A stretch of DNA of 64,000 nt from Granulicella sp. WH15 (GTDB taxonomy: Bacteria > Acidobacteriota > Terriglobia > Terriglobales > Acidobacteriaceae): positions 4,216,001 to 4,280,000 of the forward strand of contig NZ_CP042596.1 in assembly GCF_009914315.1 (NCBI RefSeq), read 5' to 3'. This document shows, in pieces, positions 10,254-19,183 of the stretch (its first letter is position 1; each line of letters starts with the position of its first letter). A program made the translations under genes and the position numbers. The notes under the pieces were generated by a model that searched no databases, had not been told where the DNA came from, and was given only the letters and a program-made list of their open reading frames with translations.

Positions 10254-11432
10254 TTACTTACCACCTTTCGCAGCAGCCACGGCCAGGTCAGCGGCTTCCT
10301 TCATCGTTGCTCCCACCTCAAACTTCAGGCCCGAATCAGCGAGGATCTTGCGTCCCTCTTCGACGTTGGTGCCCTCGAGCCGCAGGATGATCGGGATCTG
10401 CACGTTCAGCTTCTTCGCCGCCGCGACAACAGCCGTCGCCAGCACATCCACGCGCAGGATGCCGCCGAAGATGTTGATGAAGATCGCCTTCACGTTGGGA
10501 TCGCTGAGCAGGATGCCGAACGCGTTCTCGATCTGCTCCTGGTTCGCGCCGCCGCCCACGTCGAGGAAGTTCGCCGCCGATCCGCCCGCGTACTGGATGA
10601 TGTCCATGGTGGCCATCGCGAGGCCCGCGCCGTTCACCATGCAGGCGATGTTGCCGTCGAGCTTGATGTAGTTGAGCGCGAACTTCGACGCCTCCACCTC
10701 AAGCGGGTCCTCTTCGGCCAGGTCGCGCAGCTCCTTCAGGTCCTTGTGCCGGAACATCGCGTTGTCGTCGAAGTTGATCTTGCAATCCAGCGCCAGCAGC
10801 TTGCCATCCTTGGTCGTGATGAAGGGGTTGATCTCCATCAGGGTCGAGTCCGTCTCGACGAAGGCCTTGTAGAGGCCCATCATGAAGCCGACCGCCGCGT
10901 TGATCTGCGTGGGCGCGAGGCCCAGCTTGAAGGCCAGCTTGCGCGCCTGGTAGGGCTGGAAGCCGACCGCCGGGTCGACGTACTCCTTATAGATCAGCTC
11001 GGGCGTGTTGTGCGCGACCTCTTCGATCTCCATGCCGCCCGACTGCGAGGCCATGAAAACGATCTTCGCCCTGGCGCGGTCGAGCACCAGTCCGAGGTAC
11101 AGCTCGCGGTCGATCAGCGAGCCCTCTTCGATGAGCAGGCGCTGAACCTTCTGGCCCTGCGGCCCGGTCTGGTGGGTGACGAGCTGCATCCCAAGGATGG
11201 CCTTCGAGGCTTCATTCGCCGCTTCGAGCGTCTTGACGACCTTGACGCCGCCGCCCTTGCCGCGGCCGCCCGCGTGGATCTGGGCCTTCACAACGACGAC
11301 GGCATTGCCCGCGCCGAAGAGCGCCTTGGCCGCCGTATCCGCCTCTTCGAGCGTGGTGGCCATCTCGCCACCCGGCACCGGAACGTTGTACTTCCGCAGA
11401 ATCTCTTTCGCCTGGTACTCGTGGATCTTCAT
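10254..11432 (-). CDS. sucC: Succinyl-CoA ligase [ADP/GDP-forming], beta subunit
   Basis: A 392-aa ATP-grasp subunit. The N-terminus [20 protein letters not shown] is the family standard, and [20 protein letters not shown] and GGANQEQ match the nucleotide and Mg sites. I start at ATG 11432, preceded by AAAGGA; the frame stays open upstream but without family similarity. First gene of a two-gene operon with sucD. Confidence 0.97.
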   Translation of the reverse strand: MKIHEYQAKEILRKYNVPVPGGEMATTLEEADTAAKALFGAGNAVVVVKAQIHAGGRGKGGGVKVVKTLEAANEASKAILGMQLVTHQTGPQGQKVQRLLIEEGSLIDRELYLGLVLDRARAKIVFMASQSGGMEIEEVAHNTPELIYKEYVDPAVGFQPYQARKLAFKLGLAPTQINAAVGFMMGLYKAFVETDSTLMEINPFITTKDGKLLALDCKINFDDNAMFRHKDLKELRDLAEEDPLEVEASKFALNYIKLDGNIACMVNGAGLAMATMDIIQYAGGSAANFLDVGGGANQEQIENAFGILLSDPNVKAIFINIFGGILRVDVLATAVVAAAKKLNVQIPIILRLEGTNVEEGRKILADSGLKFEVGATMKEAADLAVAAAKGGK

Positions 11433-11553
11433 CGATAGCTTTCCTTTAGGTCCGGTTGCAGAAGACAAGTCATCGTAGCGAACGGGCGTGGGGATATGCA
11501 ATGCAAGCGCCCGATAACCGCCCACGGAGACGATAATCGCCGGATTTTCATCT

Positions 11554-11628
11554 GGCAGAAGCAACAGCAAATGCGCCCTTGCGCCGGGCGGGCGGCACTT
11601 CGTGCGGTTTTGGACGCTTCGCGTGGGC
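11554..11628 (+). repeat. Short dispersed intergenic repeat, family 2, copy 3
   Basis: GGCAGAAGCAACAGCAAATG followed by a GC-rich segment with the perfect hairpin GCACTTCGTGC at 11595-11605. Related to 1422-1482 and 4621-4690. It occupies the divergent gap between sucC and trpD, so here it may sit in a promoter region rather than behind genes. Confidence 0.55.
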
Positions 11629-11658
11629 GACCCCCTATACTTAAGCCTCGACCCCACC

Positions 11659-12696
11659 ATGTCCGACCCCAATCAGATCGTCCAACGTCACCTGAAGCGC
11701 ATCGTCGAGCACAGCGCCACCCTCACCCGCTCCGAGGCCGCTGAGCTGCTCCGCGCCGTCTTCCACGCCGACGACTCCCCCGCCGCGCACCTGCGCATCG
11801 CCGCCCTGCTCGGCGCACTGGCCGCACGCGGCGAGACCGCCGCCGAGATCGCCGGGTTCGTCGACGCCATGCGCGCCGCCGCCACGCCTGTTCCCGTGGA
11901 TGAGCCGGAACGCGCCCTGCTGGTCGACACCTGCGGCACCGGCGGCGACCAGTCCGGCACCTTCAATATCTCCACCGCCGCCGCGCTCGTCGCCGCCGCC
12001 GCCGGTGCCCGCGTCGCCAAGCACGGCAACCGCGCCGTCACCTCGCGCTCCGGCTCAGCCGACGTGCTCGAAGCCCTCGGAATTCCAGTCGACCTCGACC
12101 CCGAGGAGGCCGCAACGGCGCTCCGCACCCACGGCTTCGCCTTCCTGCACGCGCCCACGCTGCACCCCGCGCTCCGGACGGTCATGCCTATCCGCCGTGC
12201 GCTCGGCGTACGCACCGTCTTCAACATCCTCGGCCCCATGTCCAACCCCGCCGGAGCGCCCGCGCAGGTGATGGGCGTCTATGCGGCGCGGCTCGTGCCA
12301 CTGGTCGCCGAGGCGCTCGCAACCCTCGGCACGCGGCACGCCTTCGTCGTCCACGGGGCTGGGGAGCTGGATGAAATTTCCCTCTGCGGGCCTAGCCAGA
12401 TCGCCGAGATTCGCGACGGCAAGGTCACGCTCTCGACCTTCGTACCGGAGGACGTCGGCTTGCAACAGGCTCCTCTGCAAGCACTTGCGGGCGGAGATGC
12501 GACGGCGAACGCGGCTATCCTGCGGGCCATCTTCGCTGGACAGACTGGTGCTCCGCGGGATGTGGTGGTGCTCAACGCGGCGGCGGTGCTGGTGACGGCG
12601 GCGCTCGCCCCAAATCTCCGCGCGGGCGTCGAGCTGGCCCAGCGGACGATCGACTCGGGTCAAGTCACGGCACTGGTTTTGCGGCTTTCCCAATAA
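11659..12696 (+). CDS. trpD: Anthranilate phosphoribosyltransferase
   Basis: A 345-aa tryptophan-pathway enzyme joining anthranilate and PRPP. The PRPP loop [17 protein letters not shown], the [21 protein letters not shown] segment and [11 protein letters not shown] are clear. The ATG at 11659 fits the family N-terminus ([17 protein letters not shown]). No other trp gene is adjacent, so trpD stands apart from a trp operon here. Confidence 0.95.
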   Translation: MSDPNQIVQRHLKRIVEHSATLTRSEAAELLRAVFHADDSPAAHLRIAALLGALAARGETAAEIAGFVDAMRAAATPVPVDEPERALLVDTCGTGGDQSGTFNISTAAALVAAAAGARVAKHGNRAVTSRSGSADVLEALGIPVDLDPEEAATALRTHGFAFLHAPTLHPALRTVMPIRRALGVRTVFNILGPMSNPAGAPAQVMGVYAARLVPLVAEALATLGTRHAFVVHGAGELDEISLCGPSQIAEIRDGKVTLSTFVPEDVGLQQAPLQALAGGDATANAAILRAIFAGQTGAPRDVVVLNAAAVLVTAALAPNLRAGVELAQRTIDSGQVTALVLRLSQ

Positions 12697-12757
12697 GGAC
12701 ATAACTGGTACTCTCCCGATAGCATCGAACTCAGCAGCGCCTGCACTGGAGGAGTCT

Positions 12758-13153
12758 ATGGCACGCGTAACCGGCATCGGCGGTATCTTCCTTCGCGCAC
12801 AAGATCCCAAAACCCTGCGAGCCTGGTATGCCGAGCATCTCGGCCTCGACGTGCATGCAGTCTACGGCTTCGCATCCATGCCGTGGAGCGACGAGCTCCC
12901 ACCCGGCACCGGCCTGACCACATGGTCGCTCTTTCCTGCTGATACGAAACACTTTGGCGACGCCGGAAAGTCCGCCATGGTGAACTATCGCGTGGATGAC
13001 CTGGAGGGCCTGCTGGCGCAACTGCGCGAAGCGGGCGTCCCCATCGACCCCAAGCGCGAGGACTACAGCTATGGCCGGTTCGCATGGATCGTCGATCCGG
13101 AGGGCAACCGGATCGAGCTTTGGGAGCCGCTGGTGGACACACCGGAGGAATAG
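12758..13153 (+). CDS. VOC (glyoxalase/bleomycin resistance) family protein
   Basis: A 131-aa single-domain vicinal-oxygen-chelate protein. The two beta-alpha-beta-beta-beta modules are visible: GIGGIFLRAQDPKTLRAWYAEHLGLD at the start and IVDPEGNRIELWEP at the end, where the Glu is a typical metal ligand. A strong ribosome-binding site (GGAGGAG) precedes the ATG. Function could be a lyase, dioxygenase or resistance protein; the sequence does not decide. Confidence 0.85.
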   Translation: MARVTGIGGIFLRAQDPKTLRAWYAEHLGLDVHAVYGFASMPWSDELPPGTGLTTWSLFPADTKHFGDAGKSAMVNYRVDDLEGLLAQLREAGVPIDPKREDYSYGRFAWIVDPEGNRIELWEPLVDTPEE

Positions 13154-13179
13154 CCCTTCCCCGGCTGCAAACGTAGCCC

Positions 13180-14823
13180 ATGGCCTTTCCCTGCATGGGC
13201 CCGCATATAATCGAGAACGTGCTGAAGCTCCTTCGCCCGCGCCTTGCCGTCTTCGCGTCTCTCCTCCTGTGCGCGGTTCTCTGCGCGTCGAGCCTTGCGC
13301 AAGCCCAGACCGGCGACGTCAAGGAGCCTACTGGCCGCGTCGTCCTGGTGCTGCCCTTCGACAACCGCTCCGGCCAGCCCAACCTGAACTGGATTGCCGA
13401 CTCTTTCCCTGACACGCTCAACCAGCGCCTCAGCTCAGCGGGCTTCCTCACGATCACCCGCGACGACCGCCTCTTCGCGCTCGACCACCTCGGCTTTCCC
13501 GCCGACTTTCGGCCCACGCGCGCCACCACCATCCGCATCGCCCAGACGCTCGACGCGGACTTCGTCGTGGTCGGCAACTTCAACGTGCAGAATGGCCGCA
13601 TCCTGGTGCAGGCGCAGGTGCTTGAGGTCAATAAGCTCAAGCTCTCCCCCGCGCTCGACGACTCCAGCGAGTTGGCCCGGCTCTTCGACATCGAGAACGC
13701 CGTCGCCTGGAAGATCGCCCGGCAGATCGACCCGCAGTTCGCCGTCGCCCAACAGACTTTCCTCTCCGCCTCCCAGGGCGTGCGTCTGGATGCCTTCGAG
13801 AACTACATTCGCGGCGTCGGCGAGACCGCACCCGCCCAGCGCATCAAGTTCCTGAGCGCCGCCGTCGCCGAGTCGCCCACCTACTCAGCCGCGCTGCTCG
13901 CGCTGGGCCGCCAGCAGTTCGCCGACCGCCAGTACGACCAGGCCGCCAGCACTCTGGCCAAAATTCCCCAGACCGACCGGCTGGCGCTCGAGGCCGGGTT
14001 CTTCCGCGGACTGGCCCGCTTCAACGAGGCCAAGTACGCCGAGGCCGAGGCCGCCTTCAGCTTCGTCGCCACGCGGCTGCCGCTGCCCGAGGTCGTCAAT
14101 AACCAGGGCGTCGCCGCCGCCCGCCAGGGCCGCGACGGCTCCGCGCTCTTTCAGCGCGCCGTCAATGCCGATCCCAACGACGCCGACTTCCACTACAACC
14201 TGGCCGTCTCCAGCTATCGCCGTGGCGACTTCGCCGCCGCCCACCGCGAGATCGACGCCACGCTCAAGCTGAAGCCCTCGGACGGCGAGGCCGTCGCGCT
14301 GAAGAACCTCATCGACGCAGGCCGACGCGCCGGCAGCTCGAACGGCGTCGAACCTACCGAGCGCATCCGCCGCACCTACTCCGAGGCATCGTTCCGGCAG
14401 GCCGCCTTCCAGCTCGACCAGGTCCGTTCCCTGCGGCTGGCCACCCTGCCCCCGGCCAGCCAGGCTGCCGAGTACAGCCAGCTGGGCCGCGACTACATGA
14501 ACCAGGGCCTGCTGCCCGAGGCCGAGCAGGAGTTCCAGACGGCCATCAAGGCCGACCCCACCGGGCCGCTGGGCCACGCCGGGCTGGCGCAGGTGCGCGA
14601 GCAGAGCGGCAACCCCGAAGCCGCCCGCAGCGAGGCCGAGCAGTCGTTGCAGCTCAAGCCCAACGCCGCCGCCTATCTGGTGCTGGCCCGCATCGACCTG
14701 CAGGCCAACAAGCTCTCCGACGCCGCCGATAACGTCAGCAAGGCGCTGCATCTTGAGCCAACCAACCCCGGTGCGCAGGGGATGCGCCAAGCCCTGCAGG
14801 CGCGCGGCCAGAGCGTGCCGTGA
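13180..14823 (+). CDS. Exported TolB-like/TPR protein
   Basis: A protein of up to 547 aa. After a signal peptide (LAVFASLLLCAVLCASSLAQAQ) there is a TolB/FlgO-like N-terminal domain (VVLVLPFDNRSGQPNLNWIADSFPDTL ... DADFVVVGNFNVQNGRILVQAQVLEV), then a long series of tetratricopeptide helices to the C-terminus. Such proteins usually scaffold envelope complexes; the partner is unknown. The start could be ATG 13180, ATG 13195 or GTG 13219; none has a strong ribosome-binding site. Its stop overlaps the NfeD start (GTGA), suggesting coupled expression. Confidence 0.8.
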   Translation: MAFPCMGPHIIENVLKLLRPRLAVFASLLLCAVLCASSLAQAQTGDVKEPTGRVVLVLPFDNRSGQPNLNWIADSFPDTLNQRLSSAGFLTITRDDRLFALDHLGFPADFRPTRATTIRIAQTLDADFVVVGNFNVQNGRILVQAQVLEVNKLKLSPALDDSSELARLFDIENAVAWKIARQIDPQFAVAQQTFLSASQGVRLDAFENYIRGVGETAPAQRIKFLSAAVAESPTYSAALLALGRQQFADRQYDQAASTLAKIPQTDRLALEAGFFRGLARFNEAKYAEAEAAFSFVATRLPLPEVVNNQGVAAARQGRDGSALFQRAVNADPNDADFHYNLAVSSYRRGDFAAAHREIDATLKLKPSDGEAVALKNLIDAGRRAGSSNGVEPTERIRRTYSEASFRQAAFQLDQVRSLRLATLPPASQAAEYSQLGRDYMNQGLLPEAEQEFQTAIKADPTGPLGHAGLAQVREQSGNPEAARSEAEQSLQLKPNAAAYLVLARIDLQANKLSDAADNVSKALHLEPTNPGAQGMRQALQARGQSVP

Positions 14824-16205
14824 GCTACTTTGGGAGGCGCACCCCGGCCTGCGCCTGGGGTTTCGGCTGCCTCAACTGGCTGCGGAGGAGGCTTGTTAGA
14901 AAAACTGCCCTCCTTTTCTTCCTCATCCTGGCGGTTCAGGCCGAAGCCGCTCCGGTCGTCGTCAAGCTCACCCTGCACGACACCATCCAGCCGATCTCGG
15001 CGGGATATCTTCAACGCGGTCTCGACGAGGCCGCCAGCCGCCATGCCGAACTGGTGCTGGTCTCACTCGACACACCGGGGGGGCTGCTCGATTCGACCCG
15101 CAAGATGGTCGCAGCTCTCGAGAACTCTCCGGTTCCCGTCGTCCTCTACGTCTCCCCGGCGGGTGCCCGGGCGGCCTCGGCGGGGTTCTTCCTGCTCGAA
15201 GCAGCCGATGTCGCTGCCATGGCCCCCGGCACCAACACCGGCGCGGCCCATCCTATTGTGGAGGGCCGTACCCTCGACCCGGTACTCAAGCAAAAGATCG
15301 AAAATGACGCCGCAGCCTTTCTGCGCTCCTACTCGGGACGCCGCGGCCACAACGCCGACGTCGCCGAGGACGCTATCCGCAACTCGAAGTCCTCAAGCGA
15401 CGCCGAGGCGCTGGGTCTGCACCTGATCGACCTCGTAGCCCCCAGCGACGAGGCCCTGCTGGCCACGCTCGACGGCCGCACCGTTCAGCGCTTCGACGGC
15501 AGCCGCGTCACGCTCCACCTCGCCCATGCGGCCATCGACCCCATCGACCCGTCGCTGCGCGAGCGCATCCTCACGCGCCTCACCAACCCCGACTTCGCCG
15601 TGCTGCTGCTGCTCTCCGGCATCCTGCTGCTCTACCTCGAATCGAACATCCCCGGCACCATCATTCCCGGCTCGCTGGGCGCTCTGTGTCTGCTGATGGC
15701 GCTCTTCGGCCTCGGACTGCTGCCGGTCCACCACGCCGCGCTCTTCCTGCTGCTGGCCGCAGCGACGCTTCTCGTGCTCGAGATCAAGGTTCCCAGTCAC
15801 GGAATCCTGGGGCTGGCCGGAGTCGTCTGCCTCGTCTTCGGCCTGTCCACGCTGGTCGATGGCCCCATTGATGAGCTGCGCGTCCACCTCTCGGTAGCCG
15901 TGGCCGCCGGGGTGGGCTTCGGGGCTATCTCGTTGCTTCTGGGGTGGATCGCCATGCGCGCCCGCCGCAATAAGGTGCTGCTCGGCCCGCAGGCGATGAT
16001 CGGCAGGCTGGCCGTGGCCAGTACCGCGCTGGCCGCCGATGGGGCCCCCGGCGGTCAGGTTGAGGTGCGCGGTGAACTCTGGCAGGCTCTCCTGCGCAAT
16101 AGCCCCGGCCCGCTGCCGCCCGGAAGCTCCGTCCTGGTCCGCGAGATCGACGGCCTGACCCTGATCGTCGAGCCGGCCGAACCCGCCGGATCTTCCCGCA
16201 CCTGA
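14820..16205 (+). CDS. NfeD-family membrane-bound serine protease (ClpP class)
   Basis: A 461-aa long-form NfeD. Layout: signal/anchor (ALLFFLILAVQAEA), ClpP-like protease domain with DTPGGLLDSTRKMV and the serine loop ARAASAGFFLLEAAD, a membrane region of about five hydrophobic helices from about residue 260, and a C-terminal OB-fold NfeD domain (QAMIGRLAVAST ... GELWQA). Family members cleave stomatin-like proteins; a slipin is encoded about 1 kb downstream, consistent with a functional pair. GTG start overlapping the upstream stop; a later TTG start is possible. Confidence 0.88.
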   Translation: MSYFGRRTPACAWGFGCLNWLRRRLVRKTALLFFLILAVQAEAAPVVVKLTLHDTIQPISAGYLQRGLDEAASRHAELVLVSLDTPGGLLDSTRKMVAALENSPVPVVLYVSPAGARAASAGFFLLEAADVAAMAPGTNTGAAHPIVEGRTLDPVLKQKIENDAAAFLRSYSGRRGHNADVAEDAIRNSKSSSDAEALGLHLIDLVAPSDEALLATLDGRTVQRFDGSRVTLHLAHAAIDPIDPSLRERILTRLTNPDFAVLLLLSGILLLYLESNIPGTIIPGSLGALCLLMALFGLGLLPVHHAALFLLLAAATLLVLEIKVPSHGILGLAGVVCLVFGLSTLVDGPIDELRVHLSVAVAAGVGFGAISLLLGWIAMRARRNKVLLGPQAMIGRLAVASTALAADGAPGGQVEVRGELWQALLRNSPGPLPPGSSVLVREIDGLTLIVEPAEPAGSSRT

Positions 16206-16298
16206 ATCCTTGCCATTTATGGCGCGAATCGCCCATCCCGGCCACCGCGCAGAGTAGACTAAAGGCTGAAAGATTTTCAGCAAGGGAGTCTGCACTAC

Positions 16299-17015
16299 AT
16301 GCTCATTGTCTCTCGCCGGACCCGGGCCAACGCCCACGGCATCGCTCGTTCTCTGCTCGGTCTGGCTCTCGTCGCAGCCCCCTTCGCACTCCAGGCTCCC
16401 AACGCCAACGCTCAGGAAGGCAAGCCGCCACAGGGTCCGCTCGGCCGCCAGCTCGACAGGGTCGACTTCGGCATTATCGGCATCGGCTCGCTGACCAAGA
16501 GCACCACCGGCCCCATCACGGTGACGACCGCGCCCAACTACCCCAGCTCGCTGACACTGACGCCGAGCAACACGGTGGGTGTGATGCTCAACGTGCGCTA
16601 CATCGCCAAGCCGTGGGTCGGCTTCGAGTTCAACTACACCTACGCCCGCTACACGGAGAACTATAGCTACAACCCGCCCGGCCCGATCCAGGCCAACGCG
16701 ACCGAGTACAGCCTCGGCTACGTGGCGCACCCCCAGCACGTCATCGCCGGGGTACTCCATCCCTTCTTCGGCGGCGGCGCGGGTTCCACGGCCTTCCGTC
16801 CCACGGTCGGCGGCGGTCAGGGCCTGCCGGTGCAGGCACGCGCCACCTACTACTACAACGTCGGTGTTGAAGCGCCCGTCGGCTCGCACTTCGGGCTGCG
16901 CGCGCAGTTCCGCCAGGCCTTCTTCCTGGCTCCCGACTTCGGCCAGAACTACCTGACCAACCTGAAGCGCACCGACACCATCGAGCCGGGCGCAGGCTTC
17001 TACCTGCACTTCTAG
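16299..17015 (+). CDS. Probable outer-membrane beta-barrel protein
   Basis: A 238-aa exported protein of unknown role. An N-terminal signal peptide (ARSLLGLALVAAPFALQAPNANAQ) is followed by alternating aromatic/polar strands such as WVGFEFNYTYARYTENYSY and TYYYNVGVEAPVGSHFGLRAQFRQAFFL. It ends in a C-terminal Phe (FYLHF), the usual insertion signal of outer-membrane barrels. AAGGGAG lies upstream of the ATG. It has its own apparent promoter gap and is followed by a terminator hairpin. Confidence 0.7.
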   Translation: MLIVSRRTRANAHGIARSLLGLALVAAPFALQAPNANAQEGKPPQGPLGRQLDRVDFGIIGIGSLTKSTTGPITVTTAPNYPSSLTLTPSNTVGVMLNVRYIAKPWVGFEFNYTYARYTENYSYNPPGPIQANATEYSLGYVAHPQHVIAGVLHPFFGGGAGSTAFRPTVGGGQGLPVQARATYYYNVGVEAPVGSHFGLRAQFRQAFFLAPDFGQNYLTNLKRTDTIEPGAGFYLHF

Positions 17016-17042
17016 TTACCTGCACTGAAATTTTGCACATGG

Positions 17043-17077
17043 AAGGACGCTGCGTGCTCTACAATCGCAGCGTCCTT
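17043..17077. terminator. Intrinsic terminator
   Basis: AAGGACGCTGCG (17043-17054) pairs perfectly with CGCAGCGTCCTT (17066-17077) around an 11-nt loop, ending in CCTTTC. It follows the outer-membrane protein gene and precedes the slipin gene. Confidence 0.75.
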
Positions 17078-17120
17078 TCAATCGCGGCCCTCACGCTCCG
17101 CGCCGAGGTACTCGCTCGCC

Positions 17121-17921
17121 ATGCTACTGCCGATCCCGCTGCTCGTACTCCTCGCCATCCTCGTGCTGTATCTCTTCAACAGCATCAAGATCCTGCGTGA
17201 GTATGAACGCGCCGTCGTCTTCCAGCTAGGCCGCGTAAAGGAAGCCGCCTCCGGTCCCGGCCTCATCCTGCTCTTCCCGCCCTTCCAGACCATGGTGCGC
17301 GTCAGCCTGCGCCAGGAGGCGATGGAGGTCCCCTCGCAGGACGTCATCACCCGCGACAACGTGACCCTGAAGGTCAACGCCGTCATCACTCTGCGCGTCG
17401 TCGATCCCACTCGCGCCGTCATCGAGGTCTCGAACTACATCTACCAGACCTCGCAGTTCGCCCAGACGACGCTGCGCTCGGTGCTCGGCGAGGTGGACCT
17501 CGACGAGCTGCTGGCCCACCGCGAGGCCCTCAACCAGCGCATCCAGACCATTATCGACGGCCACACCGCGCCCTTCGGGGTCAAGGTCATCTCGGTCGAG
17601 GTGAAGCAGGTGGATATGCCGGAGTCGATGCTGCGCGCCATGGCCAAGCAGGCCGAGGCCGAGCGCGAACGCCGCGCCAAGATCATCCACGCCGCGGGCG
17701 AGTTCGACGCCGCCACCAAGCTGGTCGAGGCCGCCACCCTGATGGCCACGCAGCCCATGACATTGCAGCTACGCTACCTCCAGACCCTGACCGAGATCGG
17801 CGTCGAGAAAAATACCACCATCGTCTTTCCGTTGCCAATGGAGCTGATGAACCTGCTCAATCGCTCCTTTTCGCCGATAACGCCTGAGAAACCCATTACT
17901 CCAGAGAACAAGGGAGTCTAA
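17121..17921 (+). CDS. Slipin / stomatin-like SPFH (band 7) protein
   Basis: A 266-aa membrane protein. One N-terminal membrane segment ([18 protein letters not shown]) is followed by the SPFH domain ([21 protein letters not shown] ... [24 protein letters not shown]) and a charged coiled coil ([21 protein letters not shown]). Slipins form membrane microdomains and are often partners of NfeD proteases such as the one encoded just upstream. The SPOR-protein gene begins immediately after the stop codon, so they are cotranscribed. Confidence 0.9.
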   Translation: MLLPIPLLVLLAILVLYLFNSIKILREYERAVVFQLGRVKEAASGPGLILLFPPFQTMVRVSLRQEAMEVPSQDVITRDNVTLKVNAVITLRVVDPTRAVIEVSNYIYQTSQFAQTTLRSVLGEVDLDELLAHREALNQRIQTIIDGHTAPFGVKVISVEVKQVDMPESMLRAMAKQAEAERERRAKIIHAAGEFDAATKLVEAATLMATQPMTLQLRYLQTLTEIGVEKNTTIVFPLPMELMNLLNRSFSPITPEKPITPENKGV

Positions 17922-18659
17922 ATGCCCGTGAGAAGCCGCCTGATGCACGACGAAGAAGAGGACGAGGACTACGGCGTCCGTTCCGCCCCCAAAGACCGCG
18001 AGATCTCGCTCGGCACCACCATGCTGCTCGGCATCTTCTTTGCCCTGGCCCTGCTCTGCGCGGTCTTCTTCGGCTTCGGCTACTCGCTGGGAACCCGCCA
18101 CCTGACCGCCCAGGCGCAGACCGCGAACGAAGCCGCCGTCGCCACAAACTTCAGCAGCTTCAAGCCGTCGCCCGGCAGTCCGCTCGGCTCGTCATCGGCC
18201 CCGGCCCAGCCCCGCTCCACGGCCGTCACTGTTCCCTACCCGGCCCCCGAAGAGCCCAGCGCCAAGGCAAAGACCCCGCCCCCGGCCGAAAGCACCGGCA
18301 AGCCTGCCGCCACTGTTGCTCCTCCGGCCGCGACTGTAGCCACTCCTGTCGTCGCACCTGCGCCCGCCCGACCTGTGGCCAGGCTCGTGGCCGCGTCCGG
18401 CGGAGCTGCACCCGCCATCCTACCGGCGATCCCGGCTGGAGCGGCCTCGGCCGTGGTCCAGATCGCCGCCGTCTCCCACCAGGAGGACGCAGACCTGCTC
18501 ATCTCCACGCTGAAGCGGCGCGGCTATAACGTGGCCATCCACCAGGAGCCGCAAGACAAGCTGCTCCACGTCCAGATCGGCCCCTTCCCCAGCCGCAAAG
18601 AGGCCGACGCTATGCGCCAGCGGCTGCTGGCAGACGGCTTCAACGCCATCGTAAAGTAG
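17922..18659 (+). CDS. SPOR-domain membrane protein
   Basis: A 245-aa bitopic protein: a short acidic cytoplasmic segment (HDEEEDEDYG), one membrane helix (TTMLLGIFFALALLCAVFFGFGY), a long Pro/Ala-rich linker, and a C-terminal SPOR domain (VVQIAAVSHQEDADLLISTLKRRGYNVAI ... HVQIGPFPSRKEADAMRQRLLADGF). SPOR domains bind denuded septal peptidoglycan, so a role in division or cell-wall remodelling is likely. Directly abuts the slipin gene. The stop codon is followed at once by a dispersed repeat. Confidence 0.88.
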   Translation: MPVRSRLMHDEEEDEDYGVRSAPKDREISLGTTMLLGIFFALALLCAVFFGFGYSLGTRHLTAQAQTANEAAVATNFSSFKPSPGSPLGSSSAPAQPRSTAVTVPYPAPEEPSAKAKTPPPAESTGKPAATVAPPAATVATPVVAPAPARPVARLVAASGGAAPAILPAIPAGAASAVVQIAAVSHQEDADLLISTLKRRGYNVAIHQEPQDKLLHVQIGPFPSRKEADAMRQRLLADGFNAIVK

Positions 18660-18762
18660 GTACTTCGTACCGTTCTCGGGACGGCGTGGGGAAGTAATCT
18701 TCTGAGGGCCTTCCGCTGGTCGGCAGCGAGCATTGCTTGTTGCCAGCCAACGGGAGGCCCTC
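18659..18762 (+). repeat. Dispersed hairpin repeat, copy C
   Basis: GGTACTTCGTACC hairpin (18659-18671) begins on the last base of the SPOR gene's stop, followed after 32 nt by a larger imperfect stem: GAGGGCCTTCCGCTGGTCGG (from 18704) against TGCCAGCCAACGGGAGGCCC (18741-18760). Same layout as copy B, with arms that have diverged but compensate partly. Confidence 0.75.
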
Positions 18763-18834
18763 CCCGCTTCACCATTTCCCTGTAAACTGCAGGAGTACCC
18801 GCTTCAAGCTCCTCATCCCGCACCCCGAGGCCCC

Positions 18835-19179
18835 ATGCAGAATCCGCCAGACCAGCGTCCCGACCAGCCCGCGATCAAGCTCCACAACTCCGAGAACTAT
18901 CGCGAGGGCTACGCCAACAGCGTGCAGGTCCGCATGTCCGTCTGGGACTTCCTGCTCGTCTTCGGCACCATGCGCCAGGACTCGGCCGAAGAGGTAGACC
19001 TCGAGAACTTCCAGGGCGTCTACGTCAGCCCGCAGCAGGCCAAGGCCCTATGGAACGTGCTCGGCCACAACCTCGCCCAGTATGAGCAGACCTTCGGCAA
19101 GCTCGCCCTCGAGCCGCAGCCTGCGCAGGCCAAAGTCCAGCCAATCCCCTTCCCGCCGCAGGACGGCCCCGTCAACTAA
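18835..19179 (+). CDS. DUF3467-family protein
   Basis: A 114-aa small soluble protein without signal peptide or membrane segment. The core YANSVQVRMSVWDFLLVFGTM and the later GVYVSPQQAKALWNVLGHNLAQYEQTFG match the DUF3467 family, whose function is unknown. I start at ATG 18835 because upstream residues lie in the repeat. It ends 4 bp before the glycosyltransferase start. Confidence 0.75.
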   Translation: MQNPPDQRPDQPAIKLHNSENYREGYANSVQVRMSVWDFLLVFGTMRQDSAEEVDLENFQGVYVSPQQAKALWNVLGHNLAQYEQTFGKLALEPQPAQAKVQPIPFPPQDGPVN

Positions 19180-19183
19180 CGCC

